Of a stretch of DNA of 64,000 nt, positions 22,801 through 33,336 are shown piece after piece. The number at the start of each line of letters is the position of its first letter. Position 1 is the first letter of the stretch. The stretch comes from Bicyclus anynana (Eukaryota > Arthropoda > Insecta > Lepidoptera > Nymphalidae), in contig NC_069106.1 in the NCBI RefSeq assembly GCF_947172395.1, positions 9,362,001 through 9,426,000 on the forward strand, given 5' to 3'. The position numbers and the translations under genes are program-made. A model generated the notes under the pieces. The model searched no databases. It saw only the letters and a list, made by a program, of their open reading frames with translations, and was not told the DNA's origin.

Positions 22801-24221
22801 TCATACCACCTTCGCCTTTTTACCATCGCACTACAAGACATCGGATGGGATTTCATCCCTATGTAGTAGATGTCCCTAGGATTCGTACAAAACGCTTTGC
22901 GTCTTCTTTTCTCATACGCACATCTAGGGTTTGGAATACCCTTCCCAAGTCTGTGTTTCCTGAGTCTTATACGTGGGTATCTTCAAAACATGAGTGAATA
23001 GGCGCCTTCAAGCATGTCCCATATTAGACGCGAGCCTATTGCATTAAAAAAACGCGAGCAATTAAAAAAAAATGAAACTAACAACATGCCATTTAAATGA
23101 GCGATGTCACATCGCAGTAACTTTACAGAATGCTTGTGTCTCGAATGTTTAGTGTAGTGTAATAGACATCTAGTCTAGTGTAGTGCTGACAGATATCGAC
23201 ACTAAAATAAACGCGTGGCCATGAGAGAGTCACGCGTTTATTTTAGTTTTTTTTTTTTGCGAGCTTTTATTCCCGCAAGTTTGTCGGGAATAGGGTTGCC
23301 AAACATAATAGCCGGACAGACCAGTCAGTTTGGCCGGACATTTGGGTAGAAAGGCCGGACACCTTACATTATTAAAGGTTTTGTCTCACTATTACTATTA
23401 GAAGGTACTGAGACGAAATCCGACAATTAATACGACAAAAAAATTATGTAGAAATGTAGAAGCAAGAGCTCGGCTGGACCGATTTCACTATTTTTTTTTT
23501 TTATGTGTTTGTTATTGTTAGGAGAATATTCTTATGACAGAAAAAAATAAAAAATTGTGCGGAAAATTAAAAAAAGGGGTAGTATAGGGGTAGGGTAGGG
23601 TAGGGTAAGCCGCGGGAGTCTGCTAGTTATAAAAAAAATGTGCGACTGACCGTCGAGCGTCGACTCGCCGTCGCCTGCGCTCAGAGCTTGCTCGTTTGCG
23701 AAATGTAAAAAGCCTAACGACACACTGGACATGCCGGACACCGGTTATTTTTAACAATCAAAAAGACTACCTATGACCGGCTTTATCCGGACGCCTGGCA
23801 ACGCTAGCAGAGAATCACTACCTTTTGAGAAGACCTATTGACTCATTGGAATTGAAGTATATTTTGCTCGAGATCTTCAGATGCCTGTACATAAATACAA
23901 ACCTACTTATCACTCTACGTTCTAAAAGATGAAAGTTTTTAAATTGTTTTTTCTTATTTACTTAATTGAAATATTATTTAAAAGTTTTATTACCTACATG
24001 TCAAGATATCTAATTCACTAGTTGAGTAACGAATACGTTAAGATCAGGAACTAATTTATTCACAGTTTGAGTAGGTATAGTACCTACAGTGCACGCTCCC
24101 CACTTTTTGTGCCAACTCGTAATGAGCAGGAAAAATGGCAACTATTTCATTTATTCACTAATTAAATGATTTACTGAGCACTCTGACATAAGCTTGTGCC
24201 CTCGCTACACTCACACTCGGC
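22801..24221. other. Intergenic with short repeat relics
   Basis: 22810-23030 resembles the 3' coding end of a LINE (CATCGGATGGGATTTCATCC) but is too decayed to name. GCGTTTATTTTAG and its inverse bracket 23198-23245. A (GGGTA)n tract with TGCTAGT end at 23575-23628 is a Helitron-like tail. Confidence 0.3.
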
Positions 24222-24665
24222 ACTCCATAGATGCAAACATGCAATGCCCACCATACCATGAGGACTCATTGCGAACATGCATTGGAGAAGCATTATATCA
24301 GCCGATGGACGTCCACTGCAGGACATGGGCCTTTTGTAGGGACTTCCAAACATCACGATACTGAGCCACCTGCATCCAGCGAATTCCTGCGACTCGCTTG
24401 ATGTCGTCAGTCTACCTGGTGGGGGGTCGACCAACACTGCGCTTTCTAGTGCGGGGTCGCCTTGGGACCCCAACGTCTATCGGCTCTTCGAACTATGTGC
24501 CCAGCCCATTGCTACTTCAGCTTCGCGACTCATTGAGCTATGTCGGTGACTTTGGTTCTTCTACGGATCTCCTCTTTTCTGATTCGATCACGCAGAGATA
24601 CTCCTAGCATAGCTCGTTCCATCGCCCACCGTGTGACTGCGCATTCTTATGAGACCCACAGTTAG
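24222..24665 (-). mobile_element. RTE-type LINE 3' coding fragment
   Basis: The minus strand carries a decayed C-terminal part of an RTE-clade reverse transcriptase, with blocks corresponding to 'RRADGRWGPKVLEW' and a DIKR-like segment seen at 38.3-38.5 kb. Frameshifts interrupt it. The 100- and 69-codon frames over it are shadows. Confidence 0.65.
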
Positions 24666-24762
24666 CGATCAAGTCAAATTTTGCCTACCCTAATTAAAAA
24701 CTCTAAAGGTATTTTTTCAAAGACGTAGCTCCACCACTACTCTCCAGACTGATCTCCTGTTC

Positions 24763-25085
24763 TTTTTTTTTATTCTTTACAAGTTAGCCCTTGATTACAA
24801 TCTCACCTGATGGTAAGTGATGATGCAATCTAAGATGGAAGCGGGCTAACTTGTTAGGAGGAGGATGAAAATCCACACCCCTTTCGGTTTCTACGCGACA
24901 TCGTACCGGAACGCTAAATCATCTACGGTACGTCTTTGTCGGTAGGGTGGTAACTAGCCACGGCCAAAGCCTCCCACCAGCTAGACCTGGACCAATTAAG
25001 AAAACCTCGATTGGCCCAGCTGGGGATCGAACCCAGGACCTCCGTCTTGTAAATCTACCGCGCTCACCACTGCACCACGGAGGTT
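24763..25085 (-). repeat. SINE family A, full length
   Basis: Head at the right end (CACTGCACCACGGAGG on the + strand), tail at the left with T-rich start. Overlapping ORFs on both strands are by-products. Confidence 0.9.
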
Positions 25086-25679
25086 CTGTTTCAGTAGTAG
25101 GTATAGAAGACACAGCCTACATGATAAGTTTCCAGTCTGCCACAAATAGGTACCCTACCACAATGTCAACCAGTTTTCGGACCAATAATATATATTCCAC
25201 ACACGTCCAGTTGTCTCGTAAAGCTGTAAATCTTCCAAACATCAAAATTCCACGAACAGGTGAAGCTTTTTTGCGCGAACAGGTAAACTACGATATTAAA
25301 TAATAAGTAGTTCCGGCCCCAGCGCCAGTTGTCGCGTCTCGATTACGTTCATCGTTTTCGAAGATCGATATGTAAATGTCTAGAAATAGATAAATGGAAA
25401 AGTTCTACGACATAACAGACATTTGAATTTGTATTCATATATGTAGGAATGCAATTTGGTAACCTTTTGCTTTTTAACCTACCTCTAAAAGAAGGAGGTT
25501 CTATGTTACGTGTTTAACGTGACATGATATTAATTTTCATCATGCTTGAAACGAATTCGAAAGTTACTTTGTTTGTTACTTAACGACTAGTAGAAGTACG
25601 AGTACCTAGTAGAAATTCTGAATATAAGACGACCGTCACCGCCCTGTTAACTGGATGAAAAGTTTTGTATATCAAAAAT
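25086..25679. other. Intergenic, nothing recognised
   Basis: No exon with splice sites was found. The 118-codon + frame ending at 25303 is largely SINE-derived. Confidence 0.35.
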
Positions 25680-26022
25680 CTTCTACTATATAAAAATAAG
25701 TCGGGTTTTCCTTCCTGACGCTATAACTCCAGAACGCACGAACCGATTTCTACGGTTTTGCATTCGTTGGAAAGGTCTCGGGCTCCGTGAGGTTTTTAGC
25801 AAAGAAAATTCAGGAAAAGGTAGGGGTAGGGTAGGGTAGGGTAGGGTAGGGTAGGGGTAGGGTAGGGTAGGGGTAGGGTAGGGGTAGGGTAGGGGTAGGG
25901 TAGGGGTAGGGTAGGGGTAGGGTAGGGGTAGGGTAGGGGTAGAGTAGGGGTAGAGTTGGGTAGGGGTAGTTGAAGGTTTACATCGAGTTTCACGCGGACG
26001 AAGTCGCGGGCGTCCGCTAGTA
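25680..26022 (+). mobile_element. Helitron-like element (type 4) with GGGTA minisatellite
   Basis: Starts TCTACTATATAAAAATAAGT and ends GAAGTCGCGGGCGTCCGCTAG, with the hairpin-like GCGGGCGTCCGC and CTAG. The core at 25820-25970 is a (GGGTA)/(GGGGTA) minisatellite. An inverted sibling is at 63298-63590. Proline-rich frames over it are artefacts. Confidence 0.8.
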
Positions 26023-26214
26023 TACCAATAATTATGTAGGTATAGGTATTGCCAATGGGTTGCCGAAAAAAAATTCATTCAAGCATATGATTCATTAACA
26101 ATTTAATACATGGGATTCAATGTTAGATTTGGGTTATTGGACTAATATGACAATGGTTATCATAATAAAGAGTCTAAAAACGATTTTTTAAATTGGCTGG
26201 ACCGAATCATACAT

Positions 26215-26405
26215 AACTCGTCGTGTGTAGTCTAGTTCGTTGATAACACTCCCATGATATGCGGGCGACGGGCGGAAAGAGTACGCGGGTGTGAAATCGT
26301 GCATGCGGGGAAGTGACGTGCATCAGTTGTGGGTTTTTCATTCATCGCTACACGCGCGCGCGTCATCGTGAGTGTTACGAACGAAGTTGCCAAGCTATAT
26401 TAACA
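26215..26405 (-). repeat. GC-rich dispersed repeat, copy 2
   Basis: Inverted relative of 35215-35370 (GCGGGTGTGAAATCGTGC, ATCAGTTGTGGGTTTT). Confidence 0.65.
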
Positions 26406-27059
26406 GCATGACGTCACAGCGACGTACAGACATTCGTACTAAGCCAGTGCAGTGAAAACCCCGGCGCAGTTTCCCTCGCAAGGCGGTTGAGAAAACTGCC
26501 TCAGTACGAGTACTTAGTACTTAGTAGGTATTACTTAGTATTCCGGCGGACGCGCGGCGTGACGTCATCACTTCTATACGTGTGCTGACATAACTGAGAT
26601 TTTAAAAGTTTGTGGGAAAATCTATATCTATACTTATAATAAAACTGGTCGAATTCTAAACATTTTTTCGAAATTTGAAATTTGAGATTTTGCTTATACC
26701 ATTTGTAACACCAAACGTTACCGTGGCATAACGGACGCCAGCGCCATCTAGAATCTATACTTAACGAATTCTGTACATTTTGTACATTCTGTACAATGAA
26801 GATATTTTGAAAATTTTCTTTATACTATAATCGTGAAGCTAAAAATATTTTTTTTCGATTTTTTGCCGGTCTATCCGTGTTTTTTTGTTATTCAGGCATC
26901 ACGCTGAAACTACTGAATAAATTCAAATGAAACTTGGCATGGTTTAAGACCATAATACGGAGAAGGTTATAGGATACTTTTTATTGCGAAAATAAATTAA
27001 GATTGGGTTGAAATAAGGGTTGAAAGTTTTTATGAAAAGTCCTTAATTTTTAGAGTTAT
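26406..27059. other. Intergenic
   Basis: 26860-27000 ('CTGAAACTACTGAATAAATT', 'TATAGGATACTTTTTATTGC') is a degenerate Helitron-like body. No gene visible. Confidence 0.3.
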
Positions 27060-27190
27060 AATTTCCACACCCCTTTCGGTTTCTACACGACATCGTATCG
27101 GAAAGCTAAATCTTAGCCGGTAGGGTGGTACAATTAAGAAAAACCTCAATCGGTCCAGCCGGGGATCGAACCCAGGACATCCGTCTCGTC
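27060..27190 (-). repeat. SINE family A, internally deleted
   Basis: TTTCGGTTTCTACACGACAT and GGGATCGAACCCAGGACAT are closer together than in the consensus. Confidence 0.75.
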
Positions 27191-27577
27191 ATGTGGTTCA
27201 AAATATCATTATGAGTCTATTTCAACAGCTTACTACAGGGCCAGACCTACTTTATAAGACATGGGATATGGAGGTAAGACCAACCACGCTGTTTCCGCGG
27301 TTGGAATGAAAATGAGAATAAAAAAAAGATTCCGACGAATTGATAACCTCCTCCTTTTTTTGAAGTCGGTTAAAAAGAGAATGCCCATTCTCTTTTTAAC
27401 CTTTTTTGACTTTTAACCTCGGCTCAGGCCTACCATTAAGGAACCACACATATAATTTTTTTGGATTTATTTAATTATCTTTAAATTATTAGTTTTCTGT
27501 ATTTTTTTATTTTTTTTTTATTTGTCTTTTGTGTATTATGTGTGTGTGTCCAAACAAAATATTTTCTTTCTTTCTTT

Positions 27578-27715
27578 CACACCAGAGAATGTTCTTAATG
27601 CTCTGCGTGTGTGAAGTCTGCCAATCTGCATTGGGCCAGCGTGGTGGACTATTGGAGCTCAGCAGTGAGCATATTATGGGTTGATAATGATGATGATTAT
27701 GGGTTGATAATAATT
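27578..27715 (+). repeat. SINE family B, 3' part
   Basis: CACCAGAGAATGTTCTTAAT through GGGTTGATAATGATGATG. Confidence 0.75.
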
Positions 27716-28099
27716 AATTACTTGGGCAAAAAGTTTTGTGTAATTAGGTAAGGTAATTTCGTCGAAATCTGCTAAAAATCGTCCCCTTTTCCAAGATAAC
27801 ACAGTCATCACATTTTTTGCTAGTCGCGCTTCATGTACTTACTCGTATACCTACTGCATTATCATACGAGATTACGTCGAGTTGAATATTAAACGGCTGG
27901 CCGCCGATTAAGAGGCTTTTTTGTGTGTTCCTGACCACAAATGAGCTCGGTTCACCGCAACACATCTGATGGACAATGGTTTTATGTACATACTTACTTT
28001 TATACACCCAGTTCTTACATTATGCGAGATAATAAGCTAGCCACTCACCATGTAATAAGTTCACGTGCCTGCAGCGAAGGGTTGCCAATCATTCTATAA

Positions 28100-28622
28100 T
28101 ATATAGTACTACTTATAATATATAGTAGTACTTCATCCGCGTGGTTCCCGTTCCCGTAAGAATCGTCGTCGTTCGTTCGTTATCAACCCATATTCAGCTC
28201 ACTGCTGAACTCGAGTCTCCTCTCAGAATAAGAGGTGTTATGCCAATAGAACACCACGCTGGCCCAATGCGGATTGGCAGACTTCACACACGCAGAGAAT
28301 TAAGAAATTTCTCTGGTATGCAGGTTTCCTCACGATGTTTTCCTTCACCGTTTGATACACGTGATATTTAATTTCTTAAAATGCACACAACTGAAAAGTT
28401 GGAGGTGCATGCCCCGAACCGAATTCGAACCCACACCCTCCAAAATCGGAAGCAGGCTATCACGGCATTCTCGTAAGAATACGGGGATAATATGTCTATA
28501 GCCTTCCTCGATAAATGGGCTACCTAACACTGAAAGAATTTTTCAAATCGGACCAGAAGTTACTGGGATTAGCGTGTTTAACCAAACAAACAAACTCTTC
28601 AGCTTTATAATATTAGTATAGA
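28100..28622 (-). mobile_element. Helitron-like (type 1) copy split by a SINE
   Basis: Left piece 28130-28162 and right piece 28470-28622 together match the inverse of 5658-5872. They are separated by a family B SINE. The sequence CGTAAGAAT occurs on both sides of the SINE as a target duplication. Confidence 0.7.
28163..28467 (-). repeat. SINE family B inserted in a Helitron-like element
   Basis: Near full length in minus orientation, with the (GAT)n-type tail replaced by a CGTCGTCGTTCG-like stretch. Bounded by direct repeats CGTAAGAAT, consistent with LINE-mediated insertion. Confidence 0.8.
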
Positions 28623-28924
28623 TTCACTATGTTTCGGGTCTGCGTTTTTTATACTATTGAAGAAATATATATTACACAGAAATACTATATTTTCGACACT
28701 GATATCTAACAAACAAAATTTTCATTTAAAACTTTTTTAACATTAGTTTTTGAGAAATGCAATAGCGTCTAGTCTAGCCTATACGAATTGGTTTACTAAT
28801 GAGTTCCAAACATAAAACAAACAAATTAAAAAAAATTGCTTCTGGTTTTCCAAAATTTAAAAATTAAATGTGAAAAAGCATACCTATGACACTTTTATTC
28901 CAGAAATAAATATTGCTTTTGATG
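28623..28924. other. AT-rich intergenic
   Basis: Nothing recognised. Confidence 0.35.
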
Positions 28925-29072
28925 GCTGGTGGGAGGCTTCGGCCGTGGCTAGTTACCACCCTAGGAGGATTTTCATCATCCTCCTAACAAGTTAGCCCGC
29001 TTCTATCTTAGGTTGCATCATCACTTACCATCAGGTGAGACTGTAGGCAAGACTTGTAAAGAATAAAAAAAA
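28925..29072 (+). repeat. SINE family A, deleted
   Basis: GGCTGGTGGGAGGCTTCGGC joined to the tail block, lacking head and centre. Confidence 0.75.
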
Positions 29073-30475
29073 TCGATACTAAAAATTATAATCAAAATGA
29101 GTTTTTTGCAAAATTATAATCCCTTGCAAAACGTCAATTCTAACTACATATAATATGTATGTATTTGTAAAGAATAAACAACCGGTTCGGAAGACAAGTT
29201 GTACTGAGAAAACCAACAATAAACTCAACAGTTGCTCTTTTAACCTTTACAATGTTTATTATCATTACATAAAATAATTTCTCTAATCTCGTGTATTCGT
29301 AATCTCGTATTCCAATTATGAAATTAAAAAATATATTAAAATAGCATACTGTAATAAATTAAAAAATTACATTAAAACACTGCTCTTTATAAGGAAAGTG
29401 TGATATTATAGTATAACTTTTATACTATTACAGCACAGCTCTGGGTTCTTGATTTTTTAACAATTTTTTTTATATTTTAAAAGGAGATGGTCCATTTCAG
29501 GTCCACTCTTGTACCCCGTATCATTAAAATTTAATAAATACAAGGATCTTATTAAAATTTATTAAAGTAAATAAATCTAACAAAATAAAAAGAAATAAAT
29601 AAAACAAAATCCCAAGTTTTCGAGTTAAATTAAGATGGCGCCCATAAAGCAACTATGACAAACGTCAAATCGATTACTGCATTAAAAAAGGTCATCTATC
29701 CGCCATTATTACCCATAATAATGTTGCATTGCTTGGGAGATAATGAATATTATTTCGAAAGAATTAAAGTAAATTCGTAGATTTTTATAATCAAAACTAG
29801 TTAAAAAAATATATTCTTTTATTTCCGCTAGGGTACAATGAGTGATCCTGGGCTCTATACAATTTTGGACCATCTCCTTTTAAATTGGTATATTTTTACT
29901 ATATAATTAATTAATTTAACTAAAATTAATTAATTAACAATTTGAACAGGGCTGTAATTTAAATTGTGATTCAAATTCGAGTATGAAGACATGGCTGTAC
30001 GGGTGTCAATCTTTGCCTGTTGGTATACACTTAAAAAAAAAATTAATTAGTAATATAATTTTGGTGCCACTCGAATTACATTATAGATTTAATTACAAAT
30101 TTATATCTTAACTGCATTTTAGATTTGTATTTATAGCAAAATCACTGACTCGAGCTTTGATATGGAACAAACTCTCCCGGATATATTGGAAAGTGCTACA
30201 AATACAACCATCAATCCTTTACCTTCTTAGTCGTGGAAAATGTAATAGTACCTATTTAATTTTGTTAGATTCCTTTTTCATGAGATTAGATAAAGAAGAG
30301 TATGAAACGTGCATAACTTGGCATTAAATCACTTGTGTCTCTATTATAAAACTCACTTCGTTCGTTTTATAAAATGCAACTCATGCTTTAATGACTGTAA
30401 TTATGCAAACGTTTCATAATCTACTATTACAATTTAACGGTAACACATAATTTAACACGTAAAAAATATATTCTA
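29073..30475. other. AT-rich intergenic
   Basis: GGAGATGGTCC near 29486 recurs inverted near 29866-29880 (GGACCATCTCC, both next to TTTTAAA), marking a possible TIR element of about 0.4 kb. No gene is seen. Confidence 0.4.
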
Positions 30476-30862
30476 CTAATATTATAAATGCGAAAGTTTG
30501 TATGGATGTTTGGATGTATGTTTGTTTGGATGTTTGTTTTCTTTAACGCCGCTACTACTGAAGCGATTTGGCTGAAATTTGGAACGGAAATAGATTTTAC
30601 TCTGGAAAACCACAGCTACTTTTTATCGCGAAAAAATCAATGGTTTCCCGAGATTAGCGAAAAACTGATGATTTTGATGATATAAATGTTTGTTACTCTT
30701 TCACGCCTCGACTACTGAACCGAATTATTTGAAATTTGGTATTAAGATATATTATAGCCTGGATTAACATATAGGCTACTTTTTATCCCGGAAAAAATCC
30801 ATGGTTCCCGAGTGATTTGTGAAAAACTAAACTCCACGCGGACGAAGTTTACTATAAAAATG
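30476..30862 (+). mobile_element. Helitron-like non-autonomous element (type 3)
   Basis: Starts TACTAATATTATAAATGCG and contains the same double-body structure as 10337-10722; the CTAG end is lost after 'CCACGCGGACGAAGT'. Confidence 0.65.
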
Positions 30863-31209
30863 AAGGTTGTGTGTATTAGGTCAACTGACGACGCAGCAGA
30901 CAACTAGTATATCTGTACCATTAGTCAGAACATTGAGAACTCCTCAGATCGATTAGTACGCCTGTCTAGGCTTTTGTCTGCCGTGACGTCACACGGCTAT
31001 TACATTGCGCTCACTCTTGTTTTCACGATCGCATAGAAACATCGTTTTGGTAAATAGGTTAAAAAAATAAATTATAAAAAAAATACCAATCAAATTGATA
31101 TCCTCCTTTTTTGTAATCGGTCAAAAATGCAAGCATTCCGAGGTTTGGGATATGTTATTACGAACAGGTGAGTGGCTGTCATTTCTATACCAACTGCAAG
31201 AATTTGGAT

Positions 31210-31485
31210 CATAATTATCATAAACGACCCATATTCGGCTCACTGTGAGCACGAGTCTCCTCTCAGAATTAGAGGGGTTAGGCCTTGCTAATTGGAAGAC
31301 TACACACGTAGAGAATTAAGAAAATTCTCAGGTTTCGTCACGATGTTTTTCCTTCACCGTTTGAGACACGTGATATTTAATTTCTTAAAATGCGCTTATC
31401 TGAAAAGTGCATGCTCCGGACCGGATTCGAACTTACGCCCTCTGAATCGAAGGCAGAGGTCATGTCCACTGGGCAATCACGTCTC
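31210..31485 (-). repeat. SINE family B, diverged
   Basis: Inverted TTCGGCTCACTG, TTAAGAAAATTCTC and TTTGAGACACGTGATATTTA blocks. Confidence 0.75.
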
Positions 31486-32094
31486 TTTTTGGACACCATT
31501 AATTGGAAAAAAAATCACGCATTTTAAATTCCAATTGACTAAATTTTTAATGTTTTTTATATCAATTCGTTTATTTCAAGTAATTATGACTCAATTAGTT
31601 AATATAATTTACTTATATATAGAAGTATGTTAATGGTATTTGACCTAATATTTTTTTTTGTTAGTAACAATTATTACTTACTAGCAAACGCCCGCGACTT
31701 CGTCCGCGTGTAAATTGATGTAAACTTTCAACTACCCTTACCCTGCCACCCAGTGATAAAATTTTTAATATCATTGGCAATAGGCCTTAAGTTAAGTGCA
31801 AACTTGCGTGCAAACATGTTGACTCTCGGGCCTAGATCGGATTACTTTAGTATTTTAGTCGAGTACGAACGATTTTTGGGCGGTAAATCCAAAAATCGTT
31901 CGTATTCGACTAAATAGTACGAATTAGGCAATTAGGCATAACTGACAATGTTCTCCGTACGTGTTCGATATCTGAATATGGTACTAATAAGATCTCAATC
32001 TCACATCGAACAGGTTCACTTTTCTCATCGCCTTCTATTGGTGGAAAAATTTGCTAGCGAACAGATATTTAGCTTTCGGTGTTTCTTGATCTTT
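31486..32094. other. Intergenic with Helitron-like fragment
   Basis: 31680-31745 is an inverted Helitron-like 3' end (CTAGCAAACGCCCGCGACTT). CGAACGATTTTTGG at 31867 recurs inverted at 31889-31902, making a short hairpin. No gene. Confidence 0.4.
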
Positions 32095-32412
32095 TCCTGA
32101 GCTCATCGGAAGATCAACAACATAGTTGATCTTCCTATCTTTACCTGAGCTTATCGTATGTTGTTGATATTCCTATCTTCATTTGAGCTCATCGTATGTT
32201 GCTGATCTTCCTATATTTACCTGAGCTCATCGTATGTTGTTGATCTTCCTGTTATTACCTGAGTTCATCGTATGTTGTTGATCTTCCTATCTTTACCTGA
32301 GCTCATCGTATGTTGTTGATCTTTCTATCTTTACCTGAGCTCATCGTATGTTGTTGATATTCCTATCTTCACCTGAGCTCATCGTATATTGTTGATATTC
32401 CTATCATTACCC
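32095..32412. repeat. 38-bp minisatellite, about 8 units
   Basis: Units contain GAGCTCATCGTATGTTGTTG and TCTTCCTATCTTTACCT at exact 38-bp spacing (GAGC at 32147, 32185, 32223 and so on). Confidence 0.9.
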
Positions 32413-32570
32413 GTCCAATGTGCATGTTGCCAGTAATCCCAAACGTTCCTAAGCTGCACCCTTTAATTAAGGCTGCGCCTAATGACAATGCGTGTCTCTA
32501 TGCGTAATGTTTTTGAAAGGAGAAAGTCGGTACCTAGTTGTTAACATGAGTATTGAAGATGACAATCTAA

Positions 32571-32989
32571 GTCCTTGTCCAGAAGGGGCGAATTCGTCGA
32601 AAATCGTATCGCGCGAATTCATACGGACGTTGCGTGGCGTCCCTACTCCCTAGTATCTCGACTCGCGCGCAATACGCGCGAATCACGCGCGAGTCGAGTC
32701 TGGCGTAGTGCACGCGATTTACGCGTATTGTGGACGCGATGTATTGATGTCTACTTCGACATTCGACTTCGACGCGCGTATGAATTCGCGCGATACGATT
32801 CGCGACAAATTCGCCCCTTTAGGACAAGGTCTAACGCGAGAACTCTAGAGCGAGTGCACGTTCAACTCCATGTTTCATACTGAATTCCTCCCCAAATGCT
32901 CGCGCGTTGGTACGCGCCTTGTGGACACAAAGGTCGCGCGTATTACGCGCGAGAGAATCGCGGTGAATTCGCCTCTTCTGGACTGAGCC
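32571..32989. mobile_element. PIF/Harbinger-like GC-rich palindromic MITE, copy 1
   Basis: The ends are inverted: TTGTCCAGAAGGGGCGAATT on the left and GAATTCGCCTCTTCTGGAC on the right. TAA lies on both flanks (32568-32570 and 32990-32992). The interior is rich in CGCG and self-complementary, notably around ATACGCGCGAATCACGCGCG. The TAA duplication suggests PIF/Harbinger. Non-coding, about 125 bp upstream of the first SLC5 coding exon. A second copy at 40937-42946 is split by another insertion. Confidence 0.7.
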
Positions 32990-33115
32990 TAAAATCTTTG
33001 TCTCTTTTCAGCGTACCTATAGCGTTAAGCGTAATGTATCGACGCGTACGCGCGTATGGCGGCGTGCAGACGCGTCCGACGTTATTGTTTCTCACGGTGC
33101 GCGCTCGTGTTGCAG

Positions 33116-33336
33116 CATGCAGGCGGGCTGGCTGGCGTGGGAGTGCGTGGTGTTCGCACTGTTCGTGTGCCTGTCGTCGTGCGCGCCGCTGTGGCGCCGC
33201 AAGCGCGACGCGGCGGCTGCGGCGGCGGCGGGCGACGACGCCAAGCGCGCCTACATCTTCGCGGGCGGCGGCGTGTCCACGCTCGCCATGATCCTGTCGG
33301 TGGCGCGCGGCACGCTCGGCGTGCGCTCCTTCCTGG
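33116..33336 (+). CDS. SLC5 symporter, coding exon 1
   Basis: TTGCAG precedes the exon and the ATG comes one base later. It encodes an N-terminal hydrophobic helix (ECVVFALFVCLSSC), a basic/alanine-rich cytosolic stretch (WRRKRDAAAAAAAG) and the next helix up to GTLGVRSFL. The donor after CTGG is GTGAGC, leaving phase 1. Confidence 0.85.

Noticed and set aside
25686..26078. 130-codon proline/tyrosine-rich protein
   Set aside because: Translation of the GGGTA minisatellite in a Helitron-like element.
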